From: Neoakkermansia glycaniphila
Lineage (GTDB): Bacteria; Verrucomicrobiota; Verrucomicrobiia; Verrucomicrobiales; Akkermansiaceae
Length of the DNA stretch: 61,515 bases
Direction: 5' to 3'
Assembly: GCF_001683795.1 (NCBI RefSeq)
Contig: NZ_LIGX01000012.1
Coordinates: forward strand, 1 to 61,515
A model generated the notes under the pieces. That model was not told where the DNA came from. It saw only the letters and a program-made list of their open reading frames with translations, and did not search any database. The position numbers and the translations under genes were made by a program. How positions within the stretch are numbered: the stretch's first letter is position 1; every line of letters begins with the position of its first letter. Of this stretch, positions 38,590 through 49,571 are shown piece by piece.

Positions 38590-40152
38590 ATGAGCAACAT
38601 CGTTCAAGAACTCGAAGCCGAAATCAAGAAGGCGACCCATGCCACGCGCCATGAAAACGTGGGTACCATCCGCTCCGTCGGCGACGGCGTCGCCAAAATC
38701 GAAGGGTTGAGCAATGCCATGCTCAACGAAATGCTCGAATTCCCCGGCGGCGTGATGGGCCTCGCCATGAATCTTGAAGAAAACGAGGTCGGCGCCGTCA
38801 TTCTCGGCGATTCCGCCAAACTCAAGGAAGGCGACACCGTACACTCCACCGGCCGCCTGCTCTCCGTACCCGTCGGCCCGGCCTTGCTAGGCCGCGTCGT
38901 CAACACCCTCGGCGAACCGATCGACGGAAAAGGCCCGATCGACGCCACGGAATACTACCCTGTCGAAAAAATCGCCTCCGGCATCATCACCCGACAGAGC
39001 GTCTCCGTCCCGTTGATGACGGGCATCCTGCCCATCGATGCGATGATCCCCATCGGCCGCGGACAGCGCGAACTCATCATCGGCGACCGCGCCACCGGCA
39101 AAACGGCCATCGCCATCGACACCATCATCGCACAGGCCAAGCAGAACAGGCAGGCAGCCGAAGGCAAGCTCCCTGGCCACAGCCCCGTGTACAGCATCTA
39201 TGTGGCCATCGCCCAGAAGCGGGCGAACGTCAGCCGCCTGATCGCCAAGCTGGAAGAGGAAGATGCGATGAAGGATACCATCATCGTCGTCGCCTCCGCA
39301 TCCGACGCCGCCGCCATGCAGTATCTGGCTCCCTATGCCGGCTGCGCCATGGGCGAATACTTCATGGACCAGGGCAAGGATGCCCTCATCGTCTTCGACG
39401 ACCTTTCCAAGCATGCCGTCGCCTACCGCCAGGTATCCCTGATTCTCCGCCGCCCCTCCGGCCGCGAAGCCTACCCCGGCGACGTCTTCTACCTCCACAG
39501 CCGCCTGCTCGAACGCTCCGCCCGCATGAATGCGAACTACGGAGGCGGCTCGCTCACGGCTCTCCCCATCATCGAAACGCAGGCGGGCGACGTCTCCGCC
39601 TACATTCCGACGAACGTCATCTCCATCACGGACGGCCAGATCTTCCTCGACACCGACCTCTTCTACCAGGGCGTGCGCCCGGCCATCAACGTCGGTATCT
39701 CCGTCTCCCGCGTCGGCTCCTCGGCCCAGACGAAAATCGTCAAAAAACTCGCCGGCTCCGTCAAGCTCGACCTCGCCCAGTTCGAAGAACTCCAGGCCTT
39801 CGCCCAATTCGGCTCCGATCTCGATGCCAACACCCGCGGCAAGCTCGAACGCGGCCGCCGCATCGTCGAACTCTTCAAGCAGGGACAGTACGCCACCAAG
39901 AGCCTCGGACTCGAAGCCGTAAACCTCTATGCCATCCAGAAAGGCTACCTCGACGACGTACCCGTCAAAGCCATTCAGGAATGCCGCGCCGCCCTCGAAG
40001 ACGACGCGCAGACCAACCATGCCGCCCTGCTCGAAGAAATCGCTGCCGTAAAAGAGCTGACCGAAGACATCGACGCCAAGCTCAAAGCCTTGATGGAAAA
40101 CTTCAAGCGCGTCTGGCAGCCGTCCGTCACCTCCGACGACAGGATCGACTAA
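38590..40152 (+). CDS. atpA: ATP synthase F1 subunit alpha
   Basis: The protein has 520 aa, full length. It has an N-terminal beta-barrel ([20 protein letters not shown]), the P-loop [15 protein letters not shown] (Ala in place of the common Gln), the Walker B region [17 protein letters not shown], and [17 protein letters not shown]. It forms the non-catalytic nucleotide sites of the F1 hexamer. Confidence 0.97.
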   Translation: MSNIVQELEAEIKKATHATRHENVGTIRSVGDGVAKIEGLSNAMLNEMLEFPGGVMGLAMNLEENEVGAVILGDSAKLKEGDTVHSTGRLLSVPVGPALLGRVVNTLGEPIDGKGPIDATEYYPVEKIASGIITRQSVSVPLMTGILPIDAMIPIGRGQRELIIGDRATGKTAIAIDTIIAQAKQNRQAAEGKLPGHSPVYSIYVAIAQKRANVSRLIAKLEEEDAMKDTIIVVASASDAAAMQYLAPYAGCAMGEYFMDQGKDALIVFDDLSKHAVAYRQVSLILRRPSGREAYPGDVFYLHSRLLERSARMNANYGGGSLTALPIIETQAGDVSAYIPTNVISITDGQIFLDTDLFYQGVRPAINVGISVSRVGSSAQTKIVKKLAGSVKLDLAQFEELQAFAQFGSDLDANTRGKLERGRRIVELFKQGQYATKSLGLEAVNLYAIQKGYLDDVPVKAIQECRAALEDDAQTNHAALLEEIAAVKELTEDIDAKLKALMENFKRVWQPSVTSDDRID

Positions 40153-40171
40153 TCACAGGAACCCCAGCATC

Positions 40172-42488
<2,317 letters not shown>

Positions 42489-42506
42489 TCCCGTCCACCT
42501 GAGGCC

Positions 42507-42923
42507 ATGTCCCTGCACTTCAAAATCATCACGCCCGACCGCACCGCCCTTGAGGCGGAAGTGGACAATATCGTCGTGCCGGGCGCACTCGGCGAGATGG
42601 AAGTGCTCACCCAGCACTCGAACCTCATCACCATCATCATACCCGGCGAACTGCGCTACCGGATGGCCGGAAGCGGAGAGGAGCACCAGCTCGTCGTCGG
42701 CTCGGGAGTCTTCCAAATCGAGCACGACCGTGTCATACTTACCACGGATCTCGCTCTGGAAACGTCAGATATAGATGAGAAGAGCGTGGAGGAAGCCATC
42801 GCCGCCGCACAGGAGGCTCTCCGCCAGCAGGAAAAACTGACGGTCGAAGAACGCCGCCGCCTCGATACGAACCTGGCCAAGCAACTCGCCATTCTCGAAT
42901 TCAACCGCAAATACAAACGCTAA
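42507..42923 (+). CDS. atpC: ATP synthase F1 subunit epsilon
   Basis: The protein has 138 aa: an N-terminal beta-sandwich (VVPGALGEMEVLTQHSNLIT) and a C-terminal two-helix domain (EEAIAAAQEALRQQEKLTVE, then the last helix ending NRKYKR). It is of normal length and can inhibit ATP hydrolysis. Eighth gene of the operon. Confidence 0.94.
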   Translation: MSLHFKIITPDRTALEAEVDNIVVPGALGEMEVLTQHSNLITIIIPGELRYRMAGSGEEHQLVVGSGVFQIEHDRVILTTDLALETSDIDEKSVEEAIAAAQEALRQQEKLTVEERRRLDTNLAKQLAILEFNRKYKR

Positions 42924-42936
42924 ACCGCATTCGACC

Positions 42937-43482
42937 ATGAGCACCCCACAATGGAATGATACTTTCATGCGCCTGTTCACGGAAGCCGTCGATCGCTTCC
43001 ATCAGGGGCACACACGCTGGCAGGACATCTTTACCGCACCGGAAATCGAGTTCCTCGCCACCATCGGTTACCGCACCCGCGAAATGTTCGACTTCGTCGA
43101 AGACTTCGCCCAGGAAGGCGACCCTTCACCGACGACGGCGCTGCTCGTCGCCTCCGTACGCCGGGATTTCTTCCTGACGGCCCAGCGCGGCATCGTCTCG
43201 AACACCACGCTCATCACCGTCAACGAACTTCCCACCTTCGGCGATGAAGTGCATGGCATCGCCTACCTGCCCCGCATCATCAAAAAGGCCGAAGGCAAAC
43301 TGTACGGCAATCTTGACCCGGACATCATGTACTGCTGCGGCGGAGACCGCAAATTCCTCCGCGAACACGGCAACATCCATCCCGCAGACTTCCTCCGCAT
43401 GATCTGGGGCGCAAAAGGCGATCGCCAGAAGATCGTCACCTATGTGCTCAATGCCATGAAAAACGCCGGGCAGGAAGGCTGA
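42937..43482 (+). CDS. DUF5069-like protein, last gene of the atp operon
   Basis: The protein has 181 aa, starting 13 bases after atpC and followed directly by the operon terminator. Its C-terminal half resembles the DUF5069 pattern (GIAYLPRIIKKAEGKLYGNL, then a CCGGDRKFL core and an Asp-rich helix end) known from Verrucomicrobiota and Planctomycetota. The N-terminal half (AVDRFHQGHTRWQDIFTAPE and onward) is helical and unassigned. There is no signal peptide or membrane helix. Co-transcription suggests a link to ATP synthase or energy status, but no function is established. Confidence 0.75.
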   Translation: MSTPQWNDTFMRLFTEAVDRFHQGHTRWQDIFTAPEIEFLATIGYRTREMFDFVEDFAQEGDPSPTTALLVASVRRDFFLTAQRGIVSNTTLITVNELPTFGDEVHGIAYLPRIIKKAEGKLYGNLDPDIMYCCGGDRKFLREHGNIHPADFLRMIWGAKGDRQKIVTYVLNAMKNAGQEG

Positions 43483-43510
43483 TCCGGTCGCCGGTTCTTT
43501 TCACGAACGC

Positions 43511-43540
43511 GCCCGCATCCGGCGATGCGGGCTTTTTGTT
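43511..43540 (+). terminator. Terminator of the atp operon
   Basis: GCCCGCATC / GATGCGGGC, a 9-bp perfect stem with loop CGGC, followed by TTTTTGTT, 29 bases after the last stop codon. Confidence 0.92.
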
Positions 43541-43580
43541 GCACACGGTCTAACATAATTTGGCAACGGCGAAATTATCG

Positions 43581-43609
43581 TTGCAAAGTATATAACTACA
43601 TTATACAAT
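43581..43609 (+). promoter_or_regulatory. Promoter of the 66-aa small ORF
   Basis: TTGCAA (43581-43586), a 17-bp spacer and TACAAT (43604-43609). The ATG lies 12 bases after the -10, so the leader is about 5 bases. Confidence 0.7.
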
Positions 43610-43621
43610 ACGTGCAAACCT

Positions 43622-43822
43622 ATGCAGACCAACCATACGCCCGACAATACGCCTGTTACCCATATCCCCGTCGACCACGCCATGCTGGATCAATTATCGC
43701 AGCTTTCGGAACGCTGGGATATTCCTGTCGAGGATATTCTGCCCGCACTTATGGCAGCGCTTCCATCAGAAACTCTGGAGCAGGCTCTCAAAGACGCCAT
43801 AGCCTCGGCCCATTCTTCCTGA
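43622..43822 (+). CDS. Small hypothetical protein, 66 aa
   Basis: Unrecognised. The N-terminal third is Thr/Pro/His-rich (MQTNHTPDNTPVTHIPVDHA); the rest is predicted helical and acidic (MLDQLSQLSERWDIPVEDIL, then LPSETLEQALKDAIAS). A well-formed promoter ends 12 bases upstream and a strong terminator follows at 43865, so the gene has its own transcription unit, which is the main support for it. No signal peptide. It could be a small regulatory or interaction protein, but nothing in the sequence shows this. Confidence 0.65.
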   Translation: MQTNHTPDNTPVTHIPVDHAMLDQLSQLSERWDIPVEDILPALMAALPSETLEQALKDAIASAHSS

Positions 43823-43864
43823 ACAGTCCGCACATCTCTTCCGGAACCGCATCACCATGCGATC

Positions 43865-43903
43865 TTGTCCTGCATGAAACCGGCTTCGTGCAGGACAATT
43901 TTA
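43865..43903 (+). terminator. Terminator of the small ORF
   Basis: TTGTCCTGCATGAA pairs with TTCGTGCAGGACAA (14 pairs, one G-T) around a 6-base loop and is followed by TTTTA. It lies in front of the RNA methyltransferase promoter. Confidence 0.88.
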
Positions 43904-43918
43904 TTCCCGCGTAGCGCC

Positions 43919-43947
43919 TTGACACGGCAGAGCCTTCCGTTTATCCT
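43919..43947 (+). promoter_or_regulatory. Promoter of the RNA methyltransferase gene
   Basis: Consensus TTGACA (43919-43924), a 17-bp spacer and TATCCT (43942-43947). The ATG at 43955 lies 7 bases after the -10, predicting a leaderless mRNA. Confidence 0.75.
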
Positions 43948-43954
43948 CATTCGC

Positions 43955-44578
43955 ATGAGATTCCAGGGTCAGGACAAAGGCAGGCAGGCACGCGCCAACA
44001 AACACACAGCTCCCACGAACAGCGGTTCCAAGCCCGTTGTCCGCGCGCTGGACGAACACGCCCTCTTCGACATTCTCGAGGCGCAGCCGCAAGGCCTCTA
44101 TCTGATTCTCGACTGCATTCAGGATCCCCATAATCTCGGGGCCATCCTTCGCACAGCGGATGGCGCAGGCGTAGCCGCCGTCATCTCCCCCAAGGACAAA
44201 TCCGCCTCCATCACGGAAACCGTGCTTCGCGTCTCCGTCGGCGCTGCGGAAAAAGTGCCCTTCGTGCAGGTCACGAACCTGTCCCGCACCATGAAATTCC
44301 TTCAGGAAAACGGTATCTGGCTCATCGGCACTTCCGATCATGGCGACCGCACCATTTACGACACGGATCTCAAGGGAGGAATCGCCATCGTCATGGGTGC
44401 GGAAGGCGACGGCATGCGCCGCCTCACGGAAGAGAATTGCGATTTCCTCGTCAAGATTCCCATGCTCGGCAGCGTTCCCTGCCTGAACGTCTCCGTCGCC
44501 ACGGGCGTGTGCCTCTACGAGGCGCTGCGCCAACGGGCTGCAGCAGCTACCGCGGCGGCCGATGCCGCCCAGCCATGA
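43955..44578 (+). CDS. TrmH/SpoU-family (RlmB-like) 2'-O-ribose RNA methyltransferase
   Basis: The protein has 207 aa. SPOUT motifs are clear: [16 protein letters not shown] (motif 1), [13 protein letters not shown] (motif 2) and [20 protein letters not shown] (motif 3), forming the trefoil-knot SAM site. It is shorter than E. coli RlmB (~243 aa); the N-terminal RNA-recognition domain is reduced to about 60 basic residues, so 23S rRNA G2251 versus a tRNA target cannot be decided. The start at 43955 is chosen because an earlier ATG at 43865 lies inside the preceding terminator. The stop overlaps the start of the phosphoesterase gene (ATGA). Confidence 0.9.
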   Translation: MRFQGQDKGRQARANKHTAPTNSGSKPVVRALDEHALFDILEAQPQGLYLILDCIQDPHNLGAILRTADGAGVAAVISPKDKSASITETVLRVSVGAAEKVPFVQVTNLSRTMKFLQENGIWLIGTSDHGDRTIYDTDLKGGIAIVMGAEGDGMRRLTEENCDFLVKIPMLGSVPCLNVSVATGVCLYEALRQRAAAATAAADAAQP

Positions 44579-45375
44579 TCCGCCACCTCGAACCCGAACC
44601 GGGCGAACGCATCCGCCTGATTTCCGACGTCCACCTCGGCCATGTTCGCAGTACCGTCGAGAATGTGGAAACATTGCGCCCTCTTCTGCATGGCTGCGAC
44701 AGGCTGATCGTCTGCGGCGACCTCGCCGAAACGCGTGCATGCGCCTTTCAGACCAAAGGCATGGCGATGAAGCGCGATTTCGCCTCCATGTGCCGTGAGG
44801 AAGGAGTCATTCTCCACAAGCTTGCCGGCAACCATGATCCTCTGGAAGAAACCTCCGTCCTGAAGCTGTACGGCGGCAGCGTCGTCGCCCTCCACGGGCA
44901 TGCCCTCTACAAGGTCGGAGCACCCTGGGGATGGGAATATCTCAACCACAAGCAGGCTTGTCGCGATCTGATCGCCCGCCATCCCATGAGCGATACCGAT
45001 CTGGAAGACCGGATGGCGCTCGCCCGGGAAATGGCCCTGCTCTCACCTCCCGTCCTGCAGAGACCCCGCGTCTCGAAAAACCGCGTCCTGCGCTTCCTGG
45101 CCCACTGCGGATGGCCGCCTTCGCGCCCGATTGCAATCCTCCGCGCATGGATGACGATGAGCAGCCTGATGCACCGCTTCACGGAGCAATTCTTCCCGGA
45201 AGCCCGCATCGTCTGCTTCGGGCATTTCCACCGCCCAGGGCAATGGAAACGCGCCGGCAGACTGTACGTCAATACCGGCGCGTTTTTCAAAAATGCCCGC
45301 CCGTCCATCGTCGACCTTTCGGATGGCCGCGTGACAGGCATTCACACGGGATCGCTGCTTACCACGAAGGCGTGA
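44575..45375 (+). CDS. Calcineurin-like metallophosphoesterase
   Basis: The protein has 266 aa, with the ATG overlapping the stop of the methyltransferase gene by 4 bases, implying translational coupling. All metal-binding blocks are present in order: [34 protein letters not shown] and [11 protein letters not shown]. There is no signal peptide, so it is cytoplasmic. The substrate is unknown; LpxH-like, Icc-like or nuclease-like roles share this fold. The 3' end overlaps the convergent sulfatase gene by 17 bases. Confidence 0.9.
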   Translation: MIRHLEPEPGERIRLISDVHLGHVRSTVENVETLRPLLHGCDRLIVCGDLAETRACAFQTKGMAMKRDFASMCREEGVILHKLAGNHDPLEETSVLKLYGGSVVALHGHALYKVGAPWGWEYLNHKQACRDLIARHPMSDTDLEDRMALAREMALLSPPVLQRPRVSKNRVLRFLAHCGWPPSRPIAILRAWMTMSSLMHRFTEQFFPEARIVCFGHFHRPGQWKRAGRLYVNTGAFFKNARPSIVDLSDGRVTGIHTGSLLTTKA

Positions 45376-47035
45376 ACTTGGGAATGGGAGTGCCCTTGCC
45401 GCCCGGGCTGTCTGCCGGCACTTCGTATTGGTCGCGGAGTTTTTCGTACTCCACCATGATTTCCTTGACGATATCGGCGTACTTCGGATCATCGAACACG
45501 TTGACCATCTGCTGGGGATCCTTTTCGTTGTCGAACAGCATGTATTCACCGCTCGTCCAGAGCCTGGCGAACGTATAACGGGGCGTACGGACGCCGTCAT
45601 GGCGCGGAGCATTGTGCTCTCCGGGGTTTTCGTAGAAGGCGTAGTAGATCACGCGGTCCTTGAAATCCGGGGATTCACCCGTTGCAAAAAGCGGCACGAG
45701 GCTCTTGCCCTGGAAGGTCTTCATGTTTTCCGGAGTATCGGCGCCGGCCGTTGCCAGAATGGTGGGAGCATAGTCGATATTCTGCACGATGGCTTCGGAG
45801 CGCACGCCGGGTTTGATGTGGCCCGGCCAGCGCATGATCAGCGGCATGCGGAATGTTTCCTCGAAAATCCAGCGCTTGTCGTACAAGCCGTGCTCGCCCA
45901 GATAGAAGCCCTGGTCGCCGCAGTAGATGACGAGCGTATTGTCGGAAAGGCCGCTCTTGTCGAGATAGTCCATGAGTTCGCCGATGCTGTCGTCCACGGC
46001 CAGAATCGAACCGAGATAATCCTCCATGTAGGTGCGCCAGCGCCATTCGAGCATTTGCTTCTCCGTCTTGATCTTGCCGGACTTGACCAGCTCAACGAGT
46101 TCTTCCGTGCGGGCCTTGTGGTATTTCTCCCACGCGGCGCGCTGGGCCGGATTCATGCGCTTGACATCGCCGAGCTCCCAGCCGTAGCCGGGGGAAACGA
46201 TTTTTTTGCGGACGTCTTCCGGCACGAGATCCTTCATGATGTGCAAATCGGAATAGACGGCCATATGGCGGGCGATCGTTTGCTCGTTCTCTCTCAGGAA
46301 GCTGGGACGGTTGGCGTAATTGTCTTCCAGCGATGCAGGCGGCGTCAGCTTCGATACGGCCTCTTTGGCCTTGCCGAGATGGCGCTCCGCAGGCATCCAC
46401 GGACGGTGGGGGGCCTTGTGGCCGACGACGAGGGCGAACGGCTTGTTCTTATCGCGGTGCTCAAGCCAGTCGATACTCTTCTTCGTCACGAGGTCGGTCG
46501 CATAACCTTCTTCGCGCGTCACTTTGCGCTTGCCGTTCTGTCCGCGGGAAATGAAATCGGGATTGTAGTAGGCGCCCTGTCCGGGGAAGATTTCCCAGTG
46601 GTCGAAACCGGTGGGATCGGATTCGAGATGCCACTTGCCGAAAATGGCGGTCTGATAACCTGCCTGCTGGAGCATCTTCGGATAGGTCGGCTGCGAACCG
46701 TCGAACGGCGTCCGGCCTTCATTGAAAATATAGCCGTTTTTGTGCGAATGGCGTCCGGTCAGAATACAGGCGCGGGACGGCCCGCACAGGGAATTCGCAC
46801 AGTAGCTCCGATCGAAGACCATGCCTTCCTTCGCCAGCTTGTTGAAATGGGGATAGGCGATCGGAGAATCCTTCTCGCACGTGCCCATGGCCTGCACAGC
46901 GTGGTCATCTGTAATGATAAACAGAATGTTCGGACGCTGCGCATCGGTTTTCCGAGCCGTCGGAGCCTCATCCGCAAAAATCGGCGCGGCGCAGGCGGCA
47001 GAGATGAACATGATGGCAGTAGATTTCAAACTCAT
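45359..47035 (-). CDS. Exported formylglycine-type sulfatase (family S1)
   Basis: The protein has 558 aa with signal peptide MSLKSTAIMFISAACAAPIFA. The active-site signature is CGPSRACILTG, with Cys84 the residue converted to formylglycine by anaerobic or aerobic maturase. Metal-binding residues are visible in NILFIITDDHAVQA and later in VIYCGDQGFYLGEHGLYDKR. HKAPHRPWMP is typical of arylsulfatase/GlcNAc-6-sulfatase-like members. It probably removes sulfate from host glycans such as mucin (inference from the organism type). It stands alone, divergent from the TolC-like gene. Confidence 0.94.
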   Translation of the reverse strand: MSLKSTAIMFISAACAAPIFADEAPTARKTDAQRPNILFIITDDHAVQAMGTCEKDSPIAYPHFNKLAKEGMVFDRSYCANSLCGPSRACILTGRHSHKNGYIFNEGRTPFDGSQPTYPKMLQQAGYQTAIFGKWHLESDPTGFDHWEIFPGQGAYYNPDFISRGQNGKRKVTREEGYATDLVTKKSIDWLEHRDKNKPFALVVGHKAPHRPWMPAERHLGKAKEAVSKLTPPASLEDNYANRPSFLRENEQTIARHMAVYSDLHIMKDLVPEDVRKKIVSPGYGWELGDVKRMNPAQRAAWEKYHKARTEELVELVKSGKIKTEKQMLEWRWRTYMEDYLGSILAVDDSIGELMDYLDKSGLSDNTLVIYCGDQGFYLGEHGLYDKRWIFEETFRMPLIMRWPGHIKPGVRSEAIVQNIDYAPTILATAGADTPENMKTFQGKSLVPLFATGESPDFKDRVIYYAFYENPGEHNAPRHDGVRTPRYTFARLWTSGEYMLFDNEKDPQQMVNVFDDPKYADIVKEIMVEYEKLRDQYEVPADSPGGKGTPIPKFTPSW

Positions 47036-47043
47036 ACCCGCTT

Positions 47044-47071
47044 ATTCTACTCTTTCAACGCCTGAGGTCAA
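47044..47071 (-). promoter_or_regulatory. Promoter of the sulfatase gene
   Basis: TTGACC (47066-47071), a 16-bp spacer and TAGAAT (47044-47049) end 8 bases before the ATG at 47035; an almost leaderless mRNA is predicted. Confidence 0.7.
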
Positions 47072-47169
47072 GCGAACTTTTCGGAAGGCGCCCGTTGCAG
47101 CCCCTCTGCCGCCGGGCTCCGAAAGAGGAGCAGGAGTATCCGGCATCCGCAGGAAGGCGCATTCTTATC

Positions 47170-47198
47170 TTGCAGTAGTATACGCTATCTGCTAGTGT
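47170..47198 (+). promoter_or_regulatory. Promoter of the TolC-like lipoprotein gene
   Basis: TTGCAG (47170-47175), a 17-bp spacer and TAGTGT (47193-47198) end 7 bases before the GTG start at 47206. The spacing supports this unusual start codon. Confidence 0.55.
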
Positions 47199-47205
47199 TG
47201 TTCCG

Positions 47206-48453
47206 GTGAAGCGATACCCCCTGCTCCTTTTTTTGTGCCTAGGTTTGTGGGGGTGTTCCATATCCCGGCAAATCGACGAGCGCATCGAAACGGACAGCAA
47301 GGCCATCAATGAACTGGTCGCCAAAATGCCCCGGTGGGAAGAGCTGCCTGTGCGGCAGATCACCTGGCAACAGGCCGTGGACATGGTCATGAAGGACAAT
47401 CAGGAAATCCGCAATCTTCATACGACCATCGACAGCGCGGAACGGTACGCCCGCAGCATCTATACCGACCTGATCCCCGGCGTAAACCTCTATTCGTCGA
47501 TGTCCCAATCCGTCAAGGAACTGGCCAACGCCGTCACGCCGGACGACATTTCCTACAACATCAACATCCTCTTCAACCTCCCCTCCATCTCGCAGCTCCC
47601 CTACCGCGTGTACGAAGCCCAGGCACGCGTGTATGCCGCCAAGAAGAACCTCGAAGTCAAGCAGCGAGACCTCGTTTCCAAACTCTACAAATTCATCCGC
47701 ACGAGCGAACTGACCCGGAAGGCGGACCAACTGGAACGCGAGAAGATCGGCCTCGAAGACCGCGAATGGAAAATCGGAGCCCTGCAGCAGAGCCGCGAAG
47801 ACCTCGACCGCACGGAATGGGCGGAATTGTGTACCCTGCTGGGCAATCAGGACGGACGCTGGGTCATCATCCCGGAAACCGTCCCCAACCTCAACTGGGA
47901 TCATTACAAGAAAGCCTGCAGGCACCTCGACCCCCTCTCCGTCGCCGTGCTGGCCATGGGTCTCGAACAGGTGCGCATGGAACGCTACCAGACCCTCATG
48001 CAGTACCTGCCGCAGCTCAACATGAACCTGTACAGCCCCTCGCTCTTCTCCTCCACGGGCGGCACCTACGGCGGCACGTTCCTCAACAGCAGCGACATGA
48101 CGCTCAATACGAACGCCTCCCTGCAGCTGGACACCCGGCTTAATATCTGGAACCAGTACAAGACGAGGGAAGAAGCCTACGAAGCCAAGAAAAGGGAACT
48201 CAAGTTCGAACTGATGCGCCGCCTCACACGCGTCGACCAGCTCATGAGGAGCTGCAAGGAATTCGAAACATGGAAAAGCTTCATGCAGAAGACGGTCGCC
48301 CACGAAGCGGGATTCGTACCCGAAACCGGCGCCGAATATCTGGAGCAGCGCAAGAGAAACATTGAAATGCGCGCCGACGTGCTCGACAAGGAAAAGAAAA
48401 AGGTGGAAGGCGAAGCGGCGCTGATCAGCGAGTACGGCCTGTTCGCCAAGTAA
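47206..48453 (+). CDS. TolC-like outer-membrane efflux lipoprotein
   Basis: The protein has 415 aa with a GTG start. The N-terminus (MKRYPLLLFLCLGLWGCSIS) ends in a lipobox with the lipidated Cys at residue 17. The remainder is long amphipathic helix with the outer-membrane-factor pattern (TWQQAVDMVMKDNQEIRNLH, then SAERYARSIYTDLIPGVNLY; a similar pattern around residues 250-300). Such proteins form the trimeric exit duct of efflux or type I secretion systems. No inner-membrane pump or adaptor gene is adjacent, so the partner is unknown. The similarity is of pattern rather than clear motif. Confidence 0.72.
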   Translation: MKRYPLLLFLCLGLWGCSISRQIDERIETDSKAINELVAKMPRWEELPVRQITWQQAVDMVMKDNQEIRNLHTTIDSAERYARSIYTDLIPGVNLYSSMSQSVKELANAVTPDDISYNINILFNLPSISQLPYRVYEAQARVYAAKKNLEVKQRDLVSKLYKFIRTSELTRKADQLEREKIGLEDREWKIGALQQSREDLDRTEWAELCTLLGNQDGRWVIIPETVPNLNWDHYKKACRHLDPLSVAVLAMGLEQVRMERYQTLMQYLPQLNMNLYSPSLFSSTGGTYGGTFLNSSDMTLNTNASLQLDTRLNIWNQYKTREEAYEAKKRELKFELMRRLTRVDQLMRSCKEFETWKSFMQKTVAHEAGFVPETGAEYLEQRKRNIEMRADVLDKEKKKVEGEAALISEYGLFAK

Positions 48454-48467
48454 GCCAAACCCGAGCC

Positions 48468-49520
48468 TTACTTGCGGGCAAGACGCTTCCACAGAGGAGC
48501 CGGATCGACATCTTCCGGCATGGCCGTGCCGTTCACGAGATGCTCGACCAGCAATTGCGAAACCCACGGGCTTGTCGTCACGCCCCGGCTGCCAAGCCCG
48601 GAAAAGACATAATGCCCCGGCATGCCCGGCAAAGGCCCCGCCACGGGCTGGCTGTACCGGATGATGGGACGTACGGCCGCACGAGCCCTCACGATGCCGA
48701 TCTCTCCTTCGTACCGCTGGCGCAAGCTGTACAGCAGCTCCTGCACGGCAGTCTCTTCCGCTGCTCCCGGATCATCCCATGACCAGGCATACGTTGCACC
48801 AAGCCGCCAGACGCCGCCCCAATGCACAAGCCAATGGCCGAAATGCAGGATGCCCGCATGCCATGCCAGCCCGGGCAGCTCGATATCCACAATGGTACCT
48901 TTCGAGAGGCGGCTCTCCAACGCCGGCAGTTGCAGCCGGGAAGCCACTTCATACCCCGTACACCAGACAATGTGGGTAAACCGTTCACCCTGCCAGATAA
49001 AATCGTCCCCTTGCCGCTCGATCTCTTCGGGAGCCACCTCTCCCTCGCGAAACAATCCCTGCCCCTGCAGCCAGACGCGCTGGGCATTCACCAGAGCTTC
49101 GGCATGCAGCACGGCGGAGCCCCGCGTGTAGGCCGCACGGCCCTCCCCCTGCCAGCCTTCCGGCCACGGCAGTACAGGCCCGGCATAGGAACAGGATTCG
49201 GGATCGCTCTGGCGTTCCTTCCAAATCTCCTCCTGATCTTCGCCGACCAGCTCGCGCCAGATCGGCGTCTTCTGCCACCAGGAGCCTCCAAGCTCGCGCT
49301 CCGTTTCCGTATAATACGCATCCGCCTCCGGCAGGCACTCGGCCTGCCTCCATTCGGGCCGCACCTTGCGGCCCGTCAGGGGATTCACCAGCCCGGCTGC
49401 AACCCGGGAAGCCGTCTCGCCGACGGGACGATCCACCACCAGGCAATCCACCCCCCGGCGGATCAGCCTCCATGCCAGCGAACTGCCGGCGAGTCCCTGT
49501 CCAACGATCAAGATGCGCAT
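48468..49520 (-). CDS. FAD-dependent oxidoreductase, DadA/MnmC-C type
   Basis: The protein has 350 aa. The N-terminal dinucleotide-binding motif is ILIVGQGLAGSSLAWRL, followed by DCLVVDR; the C-terminal FAD motif is YVFSGLGSRGVTTSPW. The early motif SRVAAGLVNPLTGRK is shared with the FAD domain of MnmC and glycine/D-amino-acid oxidases. Such enzymes oxidise a C-N bond. It is not fused to a methyltransferase as full MnmC is. It follows leuB but a terminator lies between. Convergent with the TolC-like gene, 14 bases apart. Confidence 0.82.
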   Translation of the reverse strand: MRILIVGQGLAGSSLAWRLIRRGVDCLVVDRPVGETASRVAAGLVNPLTGRKVRPEWRQAECLPEADAYYTETERELGGSWWQKTPIWRELVGEDQEEIWKERQSDPESCSYAGPVLPWPEGWQGEGRAAYTRGSAVLHAEALVNAQRVWLQGQGLFREGEVAPEEIERQGDDFIWQGERFTHIVWCTGYEVASRLQLPALESRLSKGTIVDIELPGLAWHAGILHFGHWLVHWGGVWRLGATYAWSWDDPGAAEETAVQELLYSLRQRYEGEIGIVRARAAVRPIIRYSQPVAGPLPGMPGHYVFSGLGSRGVTTSPWVSQLLVEHLVNGTAMPEDVDPAPLWKRLARK

Positions 49521-49530
49521 GGCGAAGAAG

Positions 49531-49559
49531 AAAAACGGGCGGCATTCTCACGCCGCCCG
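49531..49559 (-). terminator. Terminator of leuB
   Basis: CGGGCGGC / GCCGCCCG, an 8-bp GC-only stem with an 8-base loop, followed on the minus strand by TTTTTCTTC. It lies 12 bases after the leuB stop codon and just before the oxidoreductase start. Confidence 0.85.
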
Positions 49560-49571
49560 GTGTCAAAAGCC

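Noticed and set aside
43865..43954. ATG at 43865 as start of the RNA methyltransferase
   Set aside because: It lies within the terminator of the small upstream ORF and before the consensus promoter that ends 7 bases ahead of the ATG at 43955.
48440..48480. CAAGTAAG / CTTACTTG hairpin between the convergent TolC-like and oxidoreductase genes
   Set aside because: The 8-bp AT-containing stem has a 16-base loop and no T-run; it overlaps both gene ends and is probably incidental.
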